64,000 bases of DNA. Source: an uncultured Clostridia bacterium. GTDB lineage: Bacteria > Bacillota > Clostridia > Christensenellales > Borkfalkiaceae. Position 1 is the first letter of the stretch. Each line of letters starts with the position of its first letter. The notes under the pieces are model-generated. The model was not told the origin of the DNA. It saw only the letters and a program-made list of their open reading frames with translations, and did not search any database. The position numbers and the translations under genes were made by a program. Where the stretch lies: contig CANRNE010000005.1 of assembly GCA_947631925.1 (NCBI GenBank), positions 19,901-83,900 of the forward strand, given 5' to 3'. Shown here one piece after another: positions 8,492-16,993 of this stretch.

Positions 8492-9589
8492 ATGGTTATC
8501 GGCATTATTTTGGGAGTCGTGTTCTTCCTCCTGCTTGCAGCCGGGGTGGCGTTTACGGTCGTGTCCGTCAAGCGTCATAGGCCCGCGCACATGAAGTGGA
8601 TAGGAGTTGGCGTCTCGATTGTTTCGGCGCTGCTCTTTTTGTTCATCCCCTTCAGTCTGCACACCGTGGATACGGGCGAAGTGGCTGTCGTCAAGCATCT
8701 CGGGCGGGCAACGGCTATCCGCACCCCCGGCACCTATTTCAACTTCTGGATGACGGACGAGTACGCGACGTATGACGCCAAGGTCCAGAACCTCGAGATG
8801 GATGCAAATACCTATTCCAAGGACGCGCAGACGATGGATATCGCCATGGTCGTGCAGTTCTCCATCCAACAGGAGAAGGCGCTCAACATCGCCGAGCAGT
8901 ACGGAACGCTCGACGCGCTCGGCAACCGTATCGCGTCGGTCGCGGAGGCGACGACGAAGTCCACGCTGTCGAAATATTCGGCGATGGAAATCATCGAACA
9001 GCGCGCGCAGATTTCCGTGGAAGTGGAAAACGAGGTAAAGTCGGTCATCGACGAGACCTTCTTCGTCAACATCGAGAAGGTCGTCCTGACCAATATCGAC
9101 TTCTCAGACGCATTCGAACAGACGGTTGAAGACAAGATGATTGCCGAGCAGGAAAAGTTGAAGGCGGAGTACGAGAAGGAGACGGCGCTCGTCAAGGCAG
9201 AGCAGGAGCTCGAGGTCGCCAAACTCAACGCGGAGGCGCGCATTGCCTCGGCGGAGGGCGACGCACAGGCCACCCTTCTCATCGCGCAGGCGGAGGCGAA
9301 CGCGCTCAAGCTGAAGTCCGTAGAGATTGCGCGCGCGCTCGGCTTCTCCATCCTCGAAAAGGATGTCTTCGAGACGGACGAAGAGGGGAATGAAGTCAAG
9401 GCGGGCGTGGAGTACTCCATCGACTTCGAGGGGAAGAGTGACGCGCAAATCGCGATGATTAGCGACTATCTCAAGTACATCGCCTATCTCGAGGCGTGGG
9501 ACGGCAAACTTCCCGAGACCTTCGTCGGCGGCGAGGGCGCAAGTTTCATCCTGCCCCTTCCCTCCGTGCCCGAAGAGACAAATCCTTAA
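8492..9589 (+). CDS. SPFH/prohibitin-family membrane protein
   Basis: 365 residues. Two N-terminal membrane segments (about 3-25 and 36-54) precede an SPFH/band-7 domain (about 58-215; TVDTGEVAVVKHLGRA). An Ala/Glu-rich coiled coil follows (about 210-285; KAEYEKETALVKAEQELEVAKLNAEA in short heptads). Prohibitin-like proteins form ring scaffolds at membrane microdomains and often modulate FtsH-type proteases; that role is inferred from the family. The C-terminus is hydrophilic with a short Pro-rich end. Good ribosome-binding site GGAAGGAG. Monocistronic, with its own promoter and terminator. Confidence 0.85.
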   Translation: MVIGIILGVVFFLLLAAGVAFTVVSVKRHRPAHMKWIGVGVSIVSALLFLFIPFSLHTVDTGEVAVVKHLGRATAIRTPGTYFNFWMTDEYATYDAKVQNLEMDANTYSKDAQTMDIAMVVQFSIQQEKALNIAEQYGTLDALGNRIASVAEATTKSTLSKYSAMEIIEQRAQISVEVENEVKSVIDETFFVNIEKVVLTNIDFSDAFEQTVEDKMIAEQEKLKAEYEKETALVKAEQELEVAKLNAEARIASAEGDAQATLLIAQAEANALKLKSVEIARALGFSILEKDVFETDEEGNEVKAGVEYSIDFEGKSDAQIAMISDYLKYIAYLEAWDGKLPETFVGGEGASFILPLPSVPEETNP

Positions 9590-9602
9590 AGGCATCAAAG
9601 GT

Positions 9603-9633
9603 GCCCCCGCCGCAGATTGCGGCGGGGGCTTTT
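9603..9633 (+). terminator. Terminator of the SPFH gene
   Basis: Eleven-pair GC stem GCCCCCGCCGC/GCGGCGGGGGC followed by TTTT. Confidence 0.9.
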
Positions 9634-9641
9634 CAAACCGC

Positions 9642-9670
9642 TTGACAAGCGGGCAAAAACGTGGTATGCT
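9642..9670 (+). promoter_or_regulatory. Strong promoter reading toward rnhA across tRNA-Trp
   Basis: TTGACA, 17 bases, TATGCT. No coding gene begins for 240 bases; the transcript would run antisense through the tRNA-Trp terminator and gene before reaching rnhA. Confidence 0.5.
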
Positions 9671-9727
9671 GAAATCGTTCGAAAGTGGAAATGAAGTAAA
9701 TATTTCGTAAATATGTTTTCATTATCC

Positions 9728-9762
9728 AAAGCAGCCCATAGCAATGGGCTATGGGCTGCTTT
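9728..9762 (-). terminator. Terminator of tRNA-Trp
   Basis: Perfect 15-pair inverted repeat AAAGCAGCCCATAGC/GCTATGGGCTGCTTT with a five-base loop, directly at the 3' end of the tRNA on the minus strand. Confidence 0.75.
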
Positions 9763-9836
9763 GGCAGGGGAGACGCGACTCGAACACGCAACAGACGGTT
9801 TTGGAGACCGTTGCTCTACCATTGAACTACTCCCCT
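9762..9836 (-). tRNA. tRNA-Trp(CCA)
   Basis: The minus strand starts AGGGGAGTAGTTCAATGG. The anticodon stem ACGGT/ACCGT holds loop CTCCAAA, anticodon CCA (reads UGG). The T arm has GTTCGAGTC. The acceptor AGGGGAG pairs with CTCCCCT, then discriminator G and an encoded CCA. Confidence 0.95.
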
Positions 9837-9847
9837 GTACGATTGAT

Positions 9848-9876
9848 ATTATAAACCTTTCTCCGCGTTTCGTCAA
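9848..9876 (-). promoter_or_regulatory. Promoter of tRNA-Trp
   Basis: Minus strand TTGACG, 17 bases, TATAAT, ending 11 bases before the tRNA. Confidence 0.8.
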
Positions 9877-9916
9877 GAACTTTTTCGCGGAAATTGCAAG
9901 AAAAAAAGGAAGCGGC

Positions 9917-10357
9917 ATGAAAAAGAGGGTGACATTATATACAGACGGCGCCTGTTCGGGCAATCCCGGCGGGGGCGGATGGGGCGCGGTGCTCCTCTAT
10001 GGGGAACATCGGCTCGAGCTCTCGGGCGGCGAGGCGGAGACGACGAACAACCGCATGGAACTGCTTGCCGTCATCTGCGGGCTCGAACGGCTCAAATACC
10101 CCTGCGCGGTGGATGTGTACAGCGATTCCGCCTATGTCGTGCGCGCCTTCGAAGAGGGTTGGCTTGCGGAGTGGGAAAGCTCCGACTGGAAGAAGGCGGA
10201 CAAAAAGCCCGTTCTCAATGCCGACCTCTGGCAAAGACTGCTTGCGCTCACCCGCGTCCATGAAGTAACCTTCCATAAAGTAAAGGGGCATGCGGACGAC
10301 GAACTCAACAACCTCTGCGACAAGCTCGCCCGCGCGGCAATCCCCAAGGACTTATAA
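9917..10357 (+). CDS. rnhA: Ribonuclease HI
   Basis: 146 residues. It degrades the RNA strand of RNA/DNA hybrids. The catalytic carboxylates fall exactly at the family positions: D10 ([10 protein letters not shown]), E48 (NNRMEL), D70 (YSDSAYV) and the distal D in [10 protein letters not shown]. The Trp-rich basic-protrusion region [12 protein letters not shown] is present. Start chosen at the ATG with AAGGAAG upstream; the frame is open further upstream but has no family similarity there. Confidence 0.95.
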   Translation: MKKRVTLYTDGACSGNPGGGGWGAVLLYGEHRLELSGGEAETTNNRMELLAVICGLERLKYPCAVDVYSDSAYVVRAFEEGWLAEWESSDWKKADKKPVLNADLWQRLLALTRVHEVTFHKVKGHADDELNNLCDKLARAAIPKDL

Positions 10358-10404
10358 ATCGGCAACGAAGCGCATATACTGATTAACAAATCCGTGGACT
10401 TGTT

Positions 10405-11433
10405 ATGAAGAGAAAACACCTCGTCATCCTGCATATTCTTCTCATTACGCTTGCCTGTCTTGCGACGGAGGCCTTTGCCGTGCTCTCCCTTCTGCATTTC
10501 CGCGCGCCGTGGGGAGAGGGGTGGTTTCTTGCCGTGATTTTGGGCTTTTCCGCCCTCAATCTCGGGGTCTACGTCACCGACATCGTCTGCTATCTCCGGC
10601 AAAAGCAAGTCATCTACAAGGTCTGCATCACAATCTATGCGATGGCGGTCGTCTTCGGCGCCATTTTATATGCCCTCATCGAGACGGGGTTCTTCGAAGT
10701 TCTTCGCAATCAGGAGGAGCTCGAAGAATATCTGCAGCGCTCGGGGAAGTGGATGGGCGTGGTGTTCGTCGTCCTGCAATTCTTGCAAGTCGTCATCCTT
10801 CCCATTCCGAGCACGGTGACCGTCGTCGCGGGTGCATTTCTCTTCGGGCCGCTCGTGGGGAGTCTTCTGAGCTTGCTCGGCATCGTGCTCGGCTCCCTCG
10901 TCGCCTTCCTCGTCGGGAGATACGGCGGGACGCGGATAGGGTATTGGCTCGTCGGGAAAGAGACCCTCGAAAAGTGGCTGAAGAAAATCAAGGGAAAGGA
11001 CAAACTGCTGCTCACGGCGATGTTTCTTCTGCCCGTCTTCCCCGACGACGTCCTGTGCTTTGTTGCCGGCATGAGCTCGATGTCCCTCGTCTACTTCCTC
11101 GTCACCATCACCGTCTCCCGCGTCCTTGCCATCTTTGCGACGAGCTATTCCATCTCCCTCATTCCCTTCGACACATGGTGGGGACTGCTCATCTGGGGCA
11201 TCTTCGGGGTGCTCGTCATCCTGCTCTTCGTCGTTCTTTATAAAAAGTCAGACGAAATTCTCGGCTGGTTTGAGAAGAAGTTCCGCCCGAGCCGCATCAA
11301 AGAGGAGAAAAAGACGGGAGAATTCACCGTGGACATCGTGGGCCCCGACGGCTCCCTCGTCACCAAAGGGGTCAAACGGGAGGGGGAGGACCCGCCAAAC
11401 AGCGAAAACAGCGACACAGAAAGCCGCCCTTAA
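10405..11433 (+). CDS. VTT-domain (TVP38/TMEM64-DedA) membrane protein
   Basis: 342 residues. Three N-terminal hydrophobic segments (about 7-27, 40-60 and 72-92) precede a VTT/SNARE-associated domain (about 110-285) with the re-entrant-loop motif PIPSTVTVVAGAFLFGP and a second half-loop VFPDDVLCFVAGM. Members of this superfamily are polytopic scramblases or transporters linked to lipid and proton-motive-force homeostasis; the substrate here is unknown. The last 60 residues are charged and cytoplasmic. The TAA stop lies in the loop of its own terminator hairpin. Confidence 0.8.
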   Translation: MKRKHLVILHILLITLACLATEAFAVLSLLHFRAPWGEGWFLAVILGFSALNLGVYVTDIVCYLRQKQVIYKVCITIYAMAVVFGAILYALIETGFFEVLRNQEELEEYLQRSGKWMGVVFVVLQFLQVVILPIPSTVTVVAGAFLFGPLVGSLLSLLGIVLGSLVAFLVGRYGGTRIGYWLVGKETLEKWLKKIKGKDKLLLTAMFLLPVFPDDVLCFVAGMSSMSLVYFLVTITVSRVLAIFATSYSISLIPFDTWWGLLIWGIFGVLVILLFVVLYKKSDEILGWFEKKFRPSRIKEEKKTGEFTVDIVGPDGSLVTKGVKREGEDPPNSENSDTESRP

Positions 11434-11444
11434 AGGGCGGTTTT
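11424..11444 (+). terminator. Terminator overlapping the VTT gene stop codon
   Basis: CCGCCCT-TAA-AGGGCGG followed by TTTTCT; the loop is the stop codon. Confidence 0.85.
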
Positions 11445-11495
11445 CTCTATCTTGTGTCGGGGAGAAATTTTCTCCCGAAAATCTTGTAAATTTTC

Positions 11496-11523
11496 TTGCT
11501 TTTTTGTGGGTTTTGTGTATAAT
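11496..11523 (+). promoter_or_regulatory. Promoter of the sodium-pump/carboxyltransferase operon
   Basis: TTGCTT, 16 bases, TATAAT, about 45 bases before the first ATG. Confidence 0.65.
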
Positions 11524-11567
11524 GATATGTGGTAGAAATTGGTGTTTTTTTCTGAATCGAGGTAACT

Positions 11568-12911
11568 ATGAATCGGATTGAACAGCTTAGCAGCAGGCGG
11601 GAAGCGCTGCGCCGTGCGGAAAATTCCGTGCGGGCGCGCATTGCCGCGCTTGTGGATGAGGACAGCTTCGTCGAACTCGCCGCCTTTGCCTATTCCAAGA
11701 GCGAAATTTGGCAGGAGGAGGCGCACGGCGAGGGCGTCGCGGTGGGGTTTGCGACGGTGGGGGGATATCCCTTCTACATCGTCGCGCAGAACTTCGACAC
11801 CTCCTTCGGCGGTCTCTCCAAGGCCAACTGCGACAAAATTTGCAAGGCGCTTGCCGCCGCAGAGAAGAGCGGCACGCCCGTTATCTATCTTCTGCATTCC
11901 TATGGCGTGCGCATCGGCGAGGGCGTCAACGTCCTCGAGGGCATCGCGGAAGTTCTCGCCGCGGCAAACCGTCTCAAGGGGTGTGTGTTGCAATTTGCCA
12001 TCCTCGACGGGGAAGTATACGGCTCCTCCGCCGCCCTTGCCGCGCTCTGCGACGCCGTTCTCTTCACGGAGAAATCGGCGCTCGCGCTCACGTCGCCCTT
12101 CGTGCTCTCCGCGAAGGCGGGAAAAAATCTTCCCGCTGCCGAAGTGGGGGGATATGAGTCGATGGGGAGGGCGAATCTTGCCGCAATCTCCGTCAAAAAC
12201 ATGCGGGACGCCGCAACGGCAATTCTCGCCGTCTGCGACCTCGTGAAAATCGGGACAGTGGATGCCGACCTCAACACGCCCCTGCCCGCGCTCAACAAGG
12301 TTGCGGATGCGAAGTCGCTCCGTACGCTCTTCGAGGGCGGGGTGGAGCTCGGTGCAAACGCCTATCCCGAGGTCTCTACACACCTTACGAGACTGGGCGG
12401 AATTTCGGTTGCCGCCGTCCTCATGGATCGTGTTCGCCTGCATGCGGGCAATCTTGCCAAGATTGCAAAATTTGCAGAATTTGCCGCCGATTACGGCCTG
12501 CCGCTCGTCCTCTTTGTGGACTGCAAGAGCTGTGAGGAGTCGCTCGAAGTTCAAAACAGCGCCCTCTATGAACAGCTCGCCCGTTGCATCGCCGCCCTCG
12601 ATGCGGCGGCAAGCAAGATCTCCGTCGTGACGGGCAGCGCAATCGGGCTCGGCTACTCCCTCTTTGCGGCAAAATCCATGGGATTTGACTACACCTTCGC
12701 GCTCGCCACGGCAAGCGTTGCCCTCTTTGAGGATGAAAAGGGCGCGCAGATTGCCTTCCACGGACGGGACGAAGGGCAAATCGGGGAAAGTTACGGCGGG
12801 GAGGTCTCCGACCCCGTCAACGCCGCCAAGGGCGGATACCTTGACGACATCGTCGAGCCGCAGTTTGTCAAGCAATATCTCATCGCCGCGCTCGAGACGC
12901 TTGTGAGGTAA
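11568..12911 (+). CDS. Acyl-CoA carboxyltransferase-type subunit (MmdA/AccD-like), divergent
   Basis: 447 residues with two crotonase-fold halves, as in the carboxyltransferase subunits of methylmalonyl-CoA decarboxylase, glutaconyl-CoA decarboxylase and the 12S transcarboxylase. The N half (about 50-200) contains GYPFYIVAQNFDTSFGGLS and the C half (about 270-430) contains VTGSAIGLGYSLFAAKSMG. The usual D-S-G-G-A-R-I-Q-E-G signature is altered to HSYGVRIGEG, so this is a divergent member and the acyl-CoA substrate cannot be read off. It heads an operon with OadG, biotin carrier, OadB and OadA-type subunits. Inferred role: moving CO2 between an acyl-CoA and the shared biotin. Confidence 0.75.
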   Translation: MNRIEQLSSRREALRRAENSVRARIAALVDEDSFVELAAFAYSKSEIWQEEAHGEGVAVGFATVGGYPFYIVAQNFDTSFGGLSKANCDKICKALAAAEKSGTPVIYLLHSYGVRIGEGVNVLEGIAEVLAAANRLKGCVLQFAILDGEVYGSSAALAALCDAVLFTEKSALALTSPFVLSAKAGKNLPAAEVGGYESMGRANLAAISVKNMRDAATAILAVCDLVKIGTVDADLNTPLPALNKVADAKSLRTLFEGGVELGANAYPEVSTHLTRLGGISVAAVLMDRVRLHAGNLAKIAKFAEFAADYGLPLVLFVDCKSCEESLEVQNSALYEQLARCIAALDAAASKISVVTGSAIGLGYSLFAAKSMGFDYTFALATASVALFEDEKGAQIAFHGRDEGQIGESYGGEVSDPVNAAKGGYLDDIVEPQFVKQYLIAALETLVR

Positions 12912-12914
12912 ACA

Positions 12915-13232
12915 ATGAACTTGTTGGACAGTTGGTTCAAAATGGATGTGGGCGAGGGGGCGTTCTATGCCGTTTTCGGGCTGGTGTTCGTCTTCTTGGG
13001 CATCGTGCTTCTCATCCTGATTTTGTCGCTCATCGGACTTGTCATGCGCAAAATCGAGGAGGCGCGAAGAAGGCGCCACGAAAAGAAGATTCCCGCGGCG
13101 CCCGCGCTTCCCGATGCGGAGGAGGGAATCCCTCTCGAGGTGGTTGCGGCCATCTCCGCCGCCGTCGCGGTTTGTCTCAGGGAAGAAAATGCAAAGTGCG
13201 AATTTGTCGTTCGCAGGATTAAACGAATTTAA
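12915..13232 (+). CDS. Sodium-pump decarboxylase gamma subunit (OadG family)
   Basis: 105 residues. A single membrane helix near the N-terminus (about 17-43, FGLVFVFLGIVLLILILSLIG) is followed by a basic stretch (RRRRHEKK) and a hydrophilic tail. This is the plan of OadG/MmdD subunits, which assemble and anchor the carboxyltransferase to the beta subunit. The first gene ends 3 bases upstream and the biotin carrier begins 14 bases downstream. Low sequence complexity makes homology modest; the context makes the call. Confidence 0.8.
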   Translation: MNLLDSWFKMDVGEGAFYAVFGLVFVFLGIVLLILILSLIGLVMRKIEEARRRRHEKKIPAAPALPDAEEGIPLEVVAAISAAVAVCLREENAKCEFVVRRIKRI

Positions 13233-13246
13233 GGCAGAGGTCAACT

Positions 13247-13591
13247 ATGCGTAATTTTATCATCACAGTGGACGGAAGACAGTATGAAGTGAGCGTGGAA
13301 GAAGTGGGCACTGGCGAAACTTCCCCCGTGACGGCACAGAATGTGGCGGCGCCCGCTCCCTCTCAGAGTGCGCCCGCAAAGGGCGTCAAAGTGCTCTCGC
13401 CCTTCCCCGGGCTCATCAAAAATCTGCTCGTCGCAAACGGGACGGCGGTGAAGAAGGACCAGCCCATTCTCGTGCTCGAAGCCATGAAGATGGACAACGA
13501 CATCGCGGCGCCCTGTGCGGGGGTCGTGACATTTCAGGTGACGAAGGGCTCCAACGTGGAGTCCGACGCGGTGCTTGCGGTCATCGGATAA
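13247..13591 (+). CDS. Biotin carboxyl carrier protein of the decarboxylase complex
   Basis: 114 residues. Residues 1-20 form the small N-terminal strand pair, an Ala/Pro linker follows (about 25-45), and residues 46-114 are a biotinyl domain with EAMKM, the biotinylated Lys being K81. This matches MmdC or the 1.3S transcarboxylase subunit. It shuttles CO2 between the carboxyltransferase(s) and the membrane decarboxylase. Since neither carboxyltransferase in the cluster has its own biotin domain, this is presumably the shared carrier. Confidence 0.92.
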   Translation: MRNFIITVDGRQYEVSVEEVGTGETSPVTAQNVAAPAPSQSAPAKGVKVLSPFPGLIKNLLVANGTAVKKDQPILVLEAMKMDNDIAAPCAGVVTFQVTKGSNVESDAVLAVIG

Positions 13592-13600
13592 GGGAGCAAC

Positions 13601-14794
13601 ATGCTGACGAATTTCCTCGGACTCAATTTCGGTGACATCTTCACCAAATTGTGGAACAACATGGGAGCCTCGCAGTTCGACTGGCATAACTATGTGATGC
13701 TGGCCATTTCCGCCGTGCTCTTCTTCCTCGCCATCGTGAAAAAGTACGAGCCGATGCTCCTGCTGCCCATCGCCTTCGGCATGTTCCTCATCAATCTGCC
13801 CGGCGCGGAGTCCGTCCTCTGGGGGACGTATGCGGAGGGAGCGGAGCATACTTACGAGGCGGTGGAACCAGCCTCCCGCGGGCTCCTCTGGTATCTCTAC
13901 TACGGCGTGGATAAAGTCATCTACCCGCCCCTCATCTTCCTCGGAATCGGCGCGATGACCGACTTTGGGCCCCTCATCGCAAACCCCAAGAGCATGCTAA
14001 TCGGCGCAGGTGCGCAGCTCGGCATCTTTGTTGCGCTCTTCGGCGCCGTCCTTCTCGGGTTTTCGGGCGCGGAGGCCGCAGCCATTGCCATCATCGGCGG
14101 CGCGGACGGCCCGACTGCCATCTACGTCTCCAAGATGCTCGCCGAGAACTTGGTGCCGACGATTGCCATCGCCGCTTATTCGTACATGGCGCTCATTCCC
14201 GCCATTCAAAAGCCCGTCATGCGGCTGCTCACGACGAAAAAGGAGCGCGCCATTCGCATGAAGCCGCTCCGCACCGTCTCCAAGGCGGAGAAAGTCATCT
14301 TCCCGATTGCGGTAACTCTCGTCGTGGGGCTGCTTCTGCCCGATGCCATTCCGCTCCTCGGCATGCTCATGCTCGGAAATCTCTTCCGCGAATCGGGCGT
14401 CGTCGAGCGGCTGTCCTCGCAGGCGCAAAACGGGCTCATCAACACCGTCACCATCTTCCTCGGCATCGCCGTCGGCTGTAAGGCGAAGGGGGACATCTTC
14501 CTCACGACGCAGACGCTCGGGATTCTCGCCATCGGCATCTTTGCCTTCTACTGCGGGACGATTGGCGGACTTCTCACCGCAAAGTTGATGTGCAAGGTGA
14601 CGAAGGGGAAGATAAACCCGCTCATCGGTTCTGCGGGCGTCTCCGCCGTGCCCATGGCGGCGCGCATCTCCGAGGATGTCGGCAGGGAAACGGACCCCAA
14701 CAACCATCTCCTCATGCACGCGATGGGACCCAATGTCGCGGGCGTCATCGGCTCCGCGCTTGCCGCGGGCATGCTGCTCGCCTGCTTCGGATAA
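13601..14794 (+). CDS. oadB: Sodium ion-translocating decarboxylase beta subunit (OadB/MmdB/GcdB)
   Basis: 397 residues, polytopic. It contains the family hallmarks: the GADGPTAIYVSKMLA stretch (about 166-181), an early PPLIFLGIGAMTDFGPLI segment and a C-terminal NHLLMHAMGPNVAGVIGSA motif. The subunit decarboxylates carboxybiotin and couples this to Na+ export. Ribosome-binding site AGGGAG seven bases upstream. It sits between the biotin carrier and the OadA-type subunit, so the operon should form one membrane complex. Confidence 0.95.
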   Translation: MLTNFLGLNFGDIFTKLWNNMGASQFDWHNYVMLAISAVLFFLAIVKKYEPMLLLPIAFGMFLINLPGAESVLWGTYAEGAEHTYEAVEPASRGLLWYLYYGVDKVIYPPLIFLGIGAMTDFGPLIANPKSMLIGAGAQLGIFVALFGAVLLGFSGAEAAAIAIIGGADGPTAIYVSKMLAENLVPTIAIAAYSYMALIPAIQKPVMRLLTTKKERAIRMKPLRTVSKAEKVIFPIAVTLVVGLLLPDAIPLLGMLMLGNLFRESGVVERLSSQAQNGLINTVTIFLGIAVGCKAKGDIFLTTQTLGILAIGIFAFYCGTIGGLLTAKLMCKVTKGKINPLIGSAGVSAVPMAARISEDVGRETDPNNHLLMHAMGPNVAGVIGSALAAGMLLACFG

Positions 14795-14846
14795 ATGCGA
14801 TTAGCCGTACTCGGCGCAATCAATCAGAGAATAATAGGGTAAATAT

Positions 14847-16265
14847 ATGGCAAAGAAAGTAATGATTATGGATACCATCCTGCGGGACGCGCACCAGTCG
14901 CAGGCCGCGACGCGCATGCGCACCGAGCAGATGGTCCCCGTCCTCGAACAGCTCGATGAAGTGGGGTACTATTCCCTCGAGGGATGGGGCGGCGCAACCT
15001 TCGATACCTGTATGCGCTTTTTGAATGAGGACCCGTGGGAGCGCCTGAGAACGCTCAGAAAATACCTCAAAAAGACGCCCATACAGATGCTTCTGCGCGG
15101 ACAGAACCTGCTCGGCTACCGCAACTATGCGGACGACCTCGTCGACAAACTCGTCGAGAAGTGCTTCGAGAACGGTATCGGCGTCATCCGCGTCTTCGAT
15201 GCGCTCAACGACCCGCGCAACCTCGAGGCCTCCATGCGCGCCATCAAGAAGTATGCGGCGCCCGTGGGCGGCGTGTGCGAGGCGGCCATCTCCTATACGA
15301 CGGGACCCGCCTATAACCTCGATTATTTCGTCAACCTCGCCAAGACGTATGAGGGCATGGGCGCGGACAACATCTGCATCAAGGACATGGCAAATTTGCT
15401 CCTTCCCTTCGATGCGTATGAGCTCGTCACCGCGCTCAGAAAATCCCTCCGTCCCGAGACCAAACTTCACCTTCACACCCACAACACGACGGGAACGGGG
15501 GACATGGTCAACCTCATGGCGATACAGGCGGGCGTGGACATCGTCGACTGCGCGCTCTCGCCGCTCGCCAACGGGACTTCCCAGCCCGCAACGGAGGCGC
15601 TCGTCGCAACGCTGAAGGGCACGGAGTACGACACGGGCATCGACCTCGAAAAACTCCTTCCCATCGCCGCGCATTTCAAAAAAGTTGCGGCGGATTTGGA
15701 GAAAGAGGGCTCTCTCAACCCCAAAGTGCGGCAGGTCGACGTCAACACGCTCATCTATCAGGTCCCCGGCGGTATGCTCTCCAACCTCATGAATCAGCTC
15801 AAAAAGGCGGGCAAGGAGGACAAACTTCCCGAAGTGCTCGCCGAAGTTCCCAATGTGAGACGGGACTGCGGCTATCCGCCTCTCGTCACGCCTTCCTCGC
15901 AGATTGTCGGCACGCAGGCCGTGATGAACGTCGTCATGGGCGAGCGGTACAAGATGGTCACCAAGGAGACGCGCGACCTCTTCGCGGGAAAGTACGGGCG
16001 CGTTCCCATGCCCATAAACGAAGAAGTTGCCGAAAAAGTTCTCAAAGGAGAGAAGCGCATCGATTACCGTCCCGCCGACGACCTCGCCCCCGAATACGAG
16101 AAACTCAAGGCGGAAGTCATGGAAAAGGGGTTCTATACGCAGGAGGAGGACGTCCTCTCCTATGCTTCCTTCCCCGAAGTTGCGGAGAATTTCTTTAAGT
16201 GGAGAAAGGCACAGCGCGAGGGCGTCGACTGCGACCTTGCAAAGACGGGCGTCTACCCCGTATAA
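14847..16265 (+). CDS. oadA: Oxaloacetate decarboxylase/pyruvate-carboxylase-type carboxyltransferase (OadA/PycB, 5S-like)
   Basis: 472 residues. TIM-barrel carboxyltransferase: DTILRDAHQS near the N-terminus gives the metal-binding Asp, KDMANLL holds the Lys expected to be carbamylated, and HLHTHNTTG supplies two metal-binding His. The C-terminal PYC_OADA domain follows. Unlike many OadA proteins it stops at VYPV with no biotinyl domain, as in transcarboxylase 5S. It exchanges CO2 between oxaloacetate/pyruvate and biotin. Weak ribosome-binding site (AGGGT). The surE gene begins two bases after the stop. Confidence 0.92.
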   Translation: MAKKVMIMDTILRDAHQSQAATRMRTEQMVPVLEQLDEVGYYSLEGWGGATFDTCMRFLNEDPWERLRTLRKYLKKTPIQMLLRGQNLLGYRNYADDLVDKLVEKCFENGIGVIRVFDALNDPRNLEASMRAIKKYAAPVGGVCEAAISYTTGPAYNLDYFVNLAKTYEGMGADNICIKDMANLLLPFDAYELVTALRKSLRPETKLHLHTHNTTGTGDMVNLMAIQAGVDIVDCALSPLANGTSQPATEALVATLKGTEYDTGIDLEKLLPIAAHFKKVAADLEKEGSLNPKVRQVDVNTLIYQVPGGMLSNLMNQLKKAGKEDKLPEVLAEVPNVRRDCGYPPLVTPSSQIVGTQAVMNVVMGERYKMVTKETRDLFAGKYGRVPMPINEEVAEKVLKGEKRIDYRPADDLAPEYEKLKAEVMEKGFYTQEEDVLSYASFPEVAENFFKWRKAQREGVDCDLAKTGVYPV

Positions 16266-16267
16266 CG

Positions 16268-16993
16268 ATGAAGATTCTGTTGACAAACGATGACGGGATT
16301 TGCGGCGAGGGACTTCGTACCCTCGCTTCCGCATTGAAAAAAGCCGGACACGACGTGTTTGTATGCGCCCCGCACGAGAACAATTCCGCCGTCTCCCACA
16401 AGCTCACCATGCGCGAAAAGCTGCAACTTTCCCGCGAGGATTTCGACGGAATCCCCGCCTATGCCGTCAGCGGAACGCCCACGGACTGCGTGCTTGTCGC
16501 CGTCAATCATCTGAATTTTTCGCCCGACCTCATCATTTCGGGCATCAACGCGGGGCTCAACCTCGGCATCGACACGCTGTACAGCGGGACGGTCGCGGGA
16601 GCAACGGAGGGTGCGCTTGCGGGAATTCCCTCCCTTGCGCTCTCCCAAAGACTGCGCGGGCGGTGCGATGCGGATGTGTTTGCGCGCGCCGCAATGCTCA
16701 CCTGCTCCCATCTTGAAGAGTGGCTCGCGCTGGCAAGAGAGGCGGGCGCCGTCAATATCAACTTCCCCGACGGCATCGAGAAGGGAATAAAGTTTTGCCG
16801 CGTGATGAAATCCAAGTACCGCACGCGCTATGAGGAGACGGCGGAGGGGCTGCGCTTCCTCGAATGCGTGCCGGAATACGACGGCGAGGGGGACGTCTCT
16901 CTCCTTCTCGACGGCTATATCACCGTCTCGCCCCTCAGATGCGACATGACAAACGACGAGATTCTCGCCCGCTGGAGGGGGGAAGATGCGTAA
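16268..16993 (+). CDS. surE: 5'/3'-nucleotidase SurE
   Basis: 241 residues. MKILLTNDDG supplies the metal-binding Asp pair at the N-terminus. ENNSAVSH and GTPTDCV are the nucleotide-site loops, and SGINAGLNLG carries the conserved Asn of the catalytic centre. SurE dephosphorylates nucleoside monophosphates and short polyphosphates. Start chosen at the ATG three codons into the spacer after the OadA-type gene; the frame is open further upstream but has no SurE similarity there. It overlaps the next gene by 8 bases. Confidence 0.93.
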   Translation: MKILLTNDDGICGEGLRTLASALKKAGHDVFVCAPHENNSAVSHKLTMREKLQLSREDFDGIPAYAVSGTPTDCVLVAVNHLNFSPDLIISGINAGLNLGIDTLYSGTVAGATEGALAGIPSLALSQRLRGRCDADVFARAAMLTCSHLEEWLALAREAGAVNINFPDGIEKGIKFCRVMKSKYRTRYEETAEGLRFLECVPEYDGEGDVSLLLDGYITVSPLRCDMTNDEILARWRGEDA

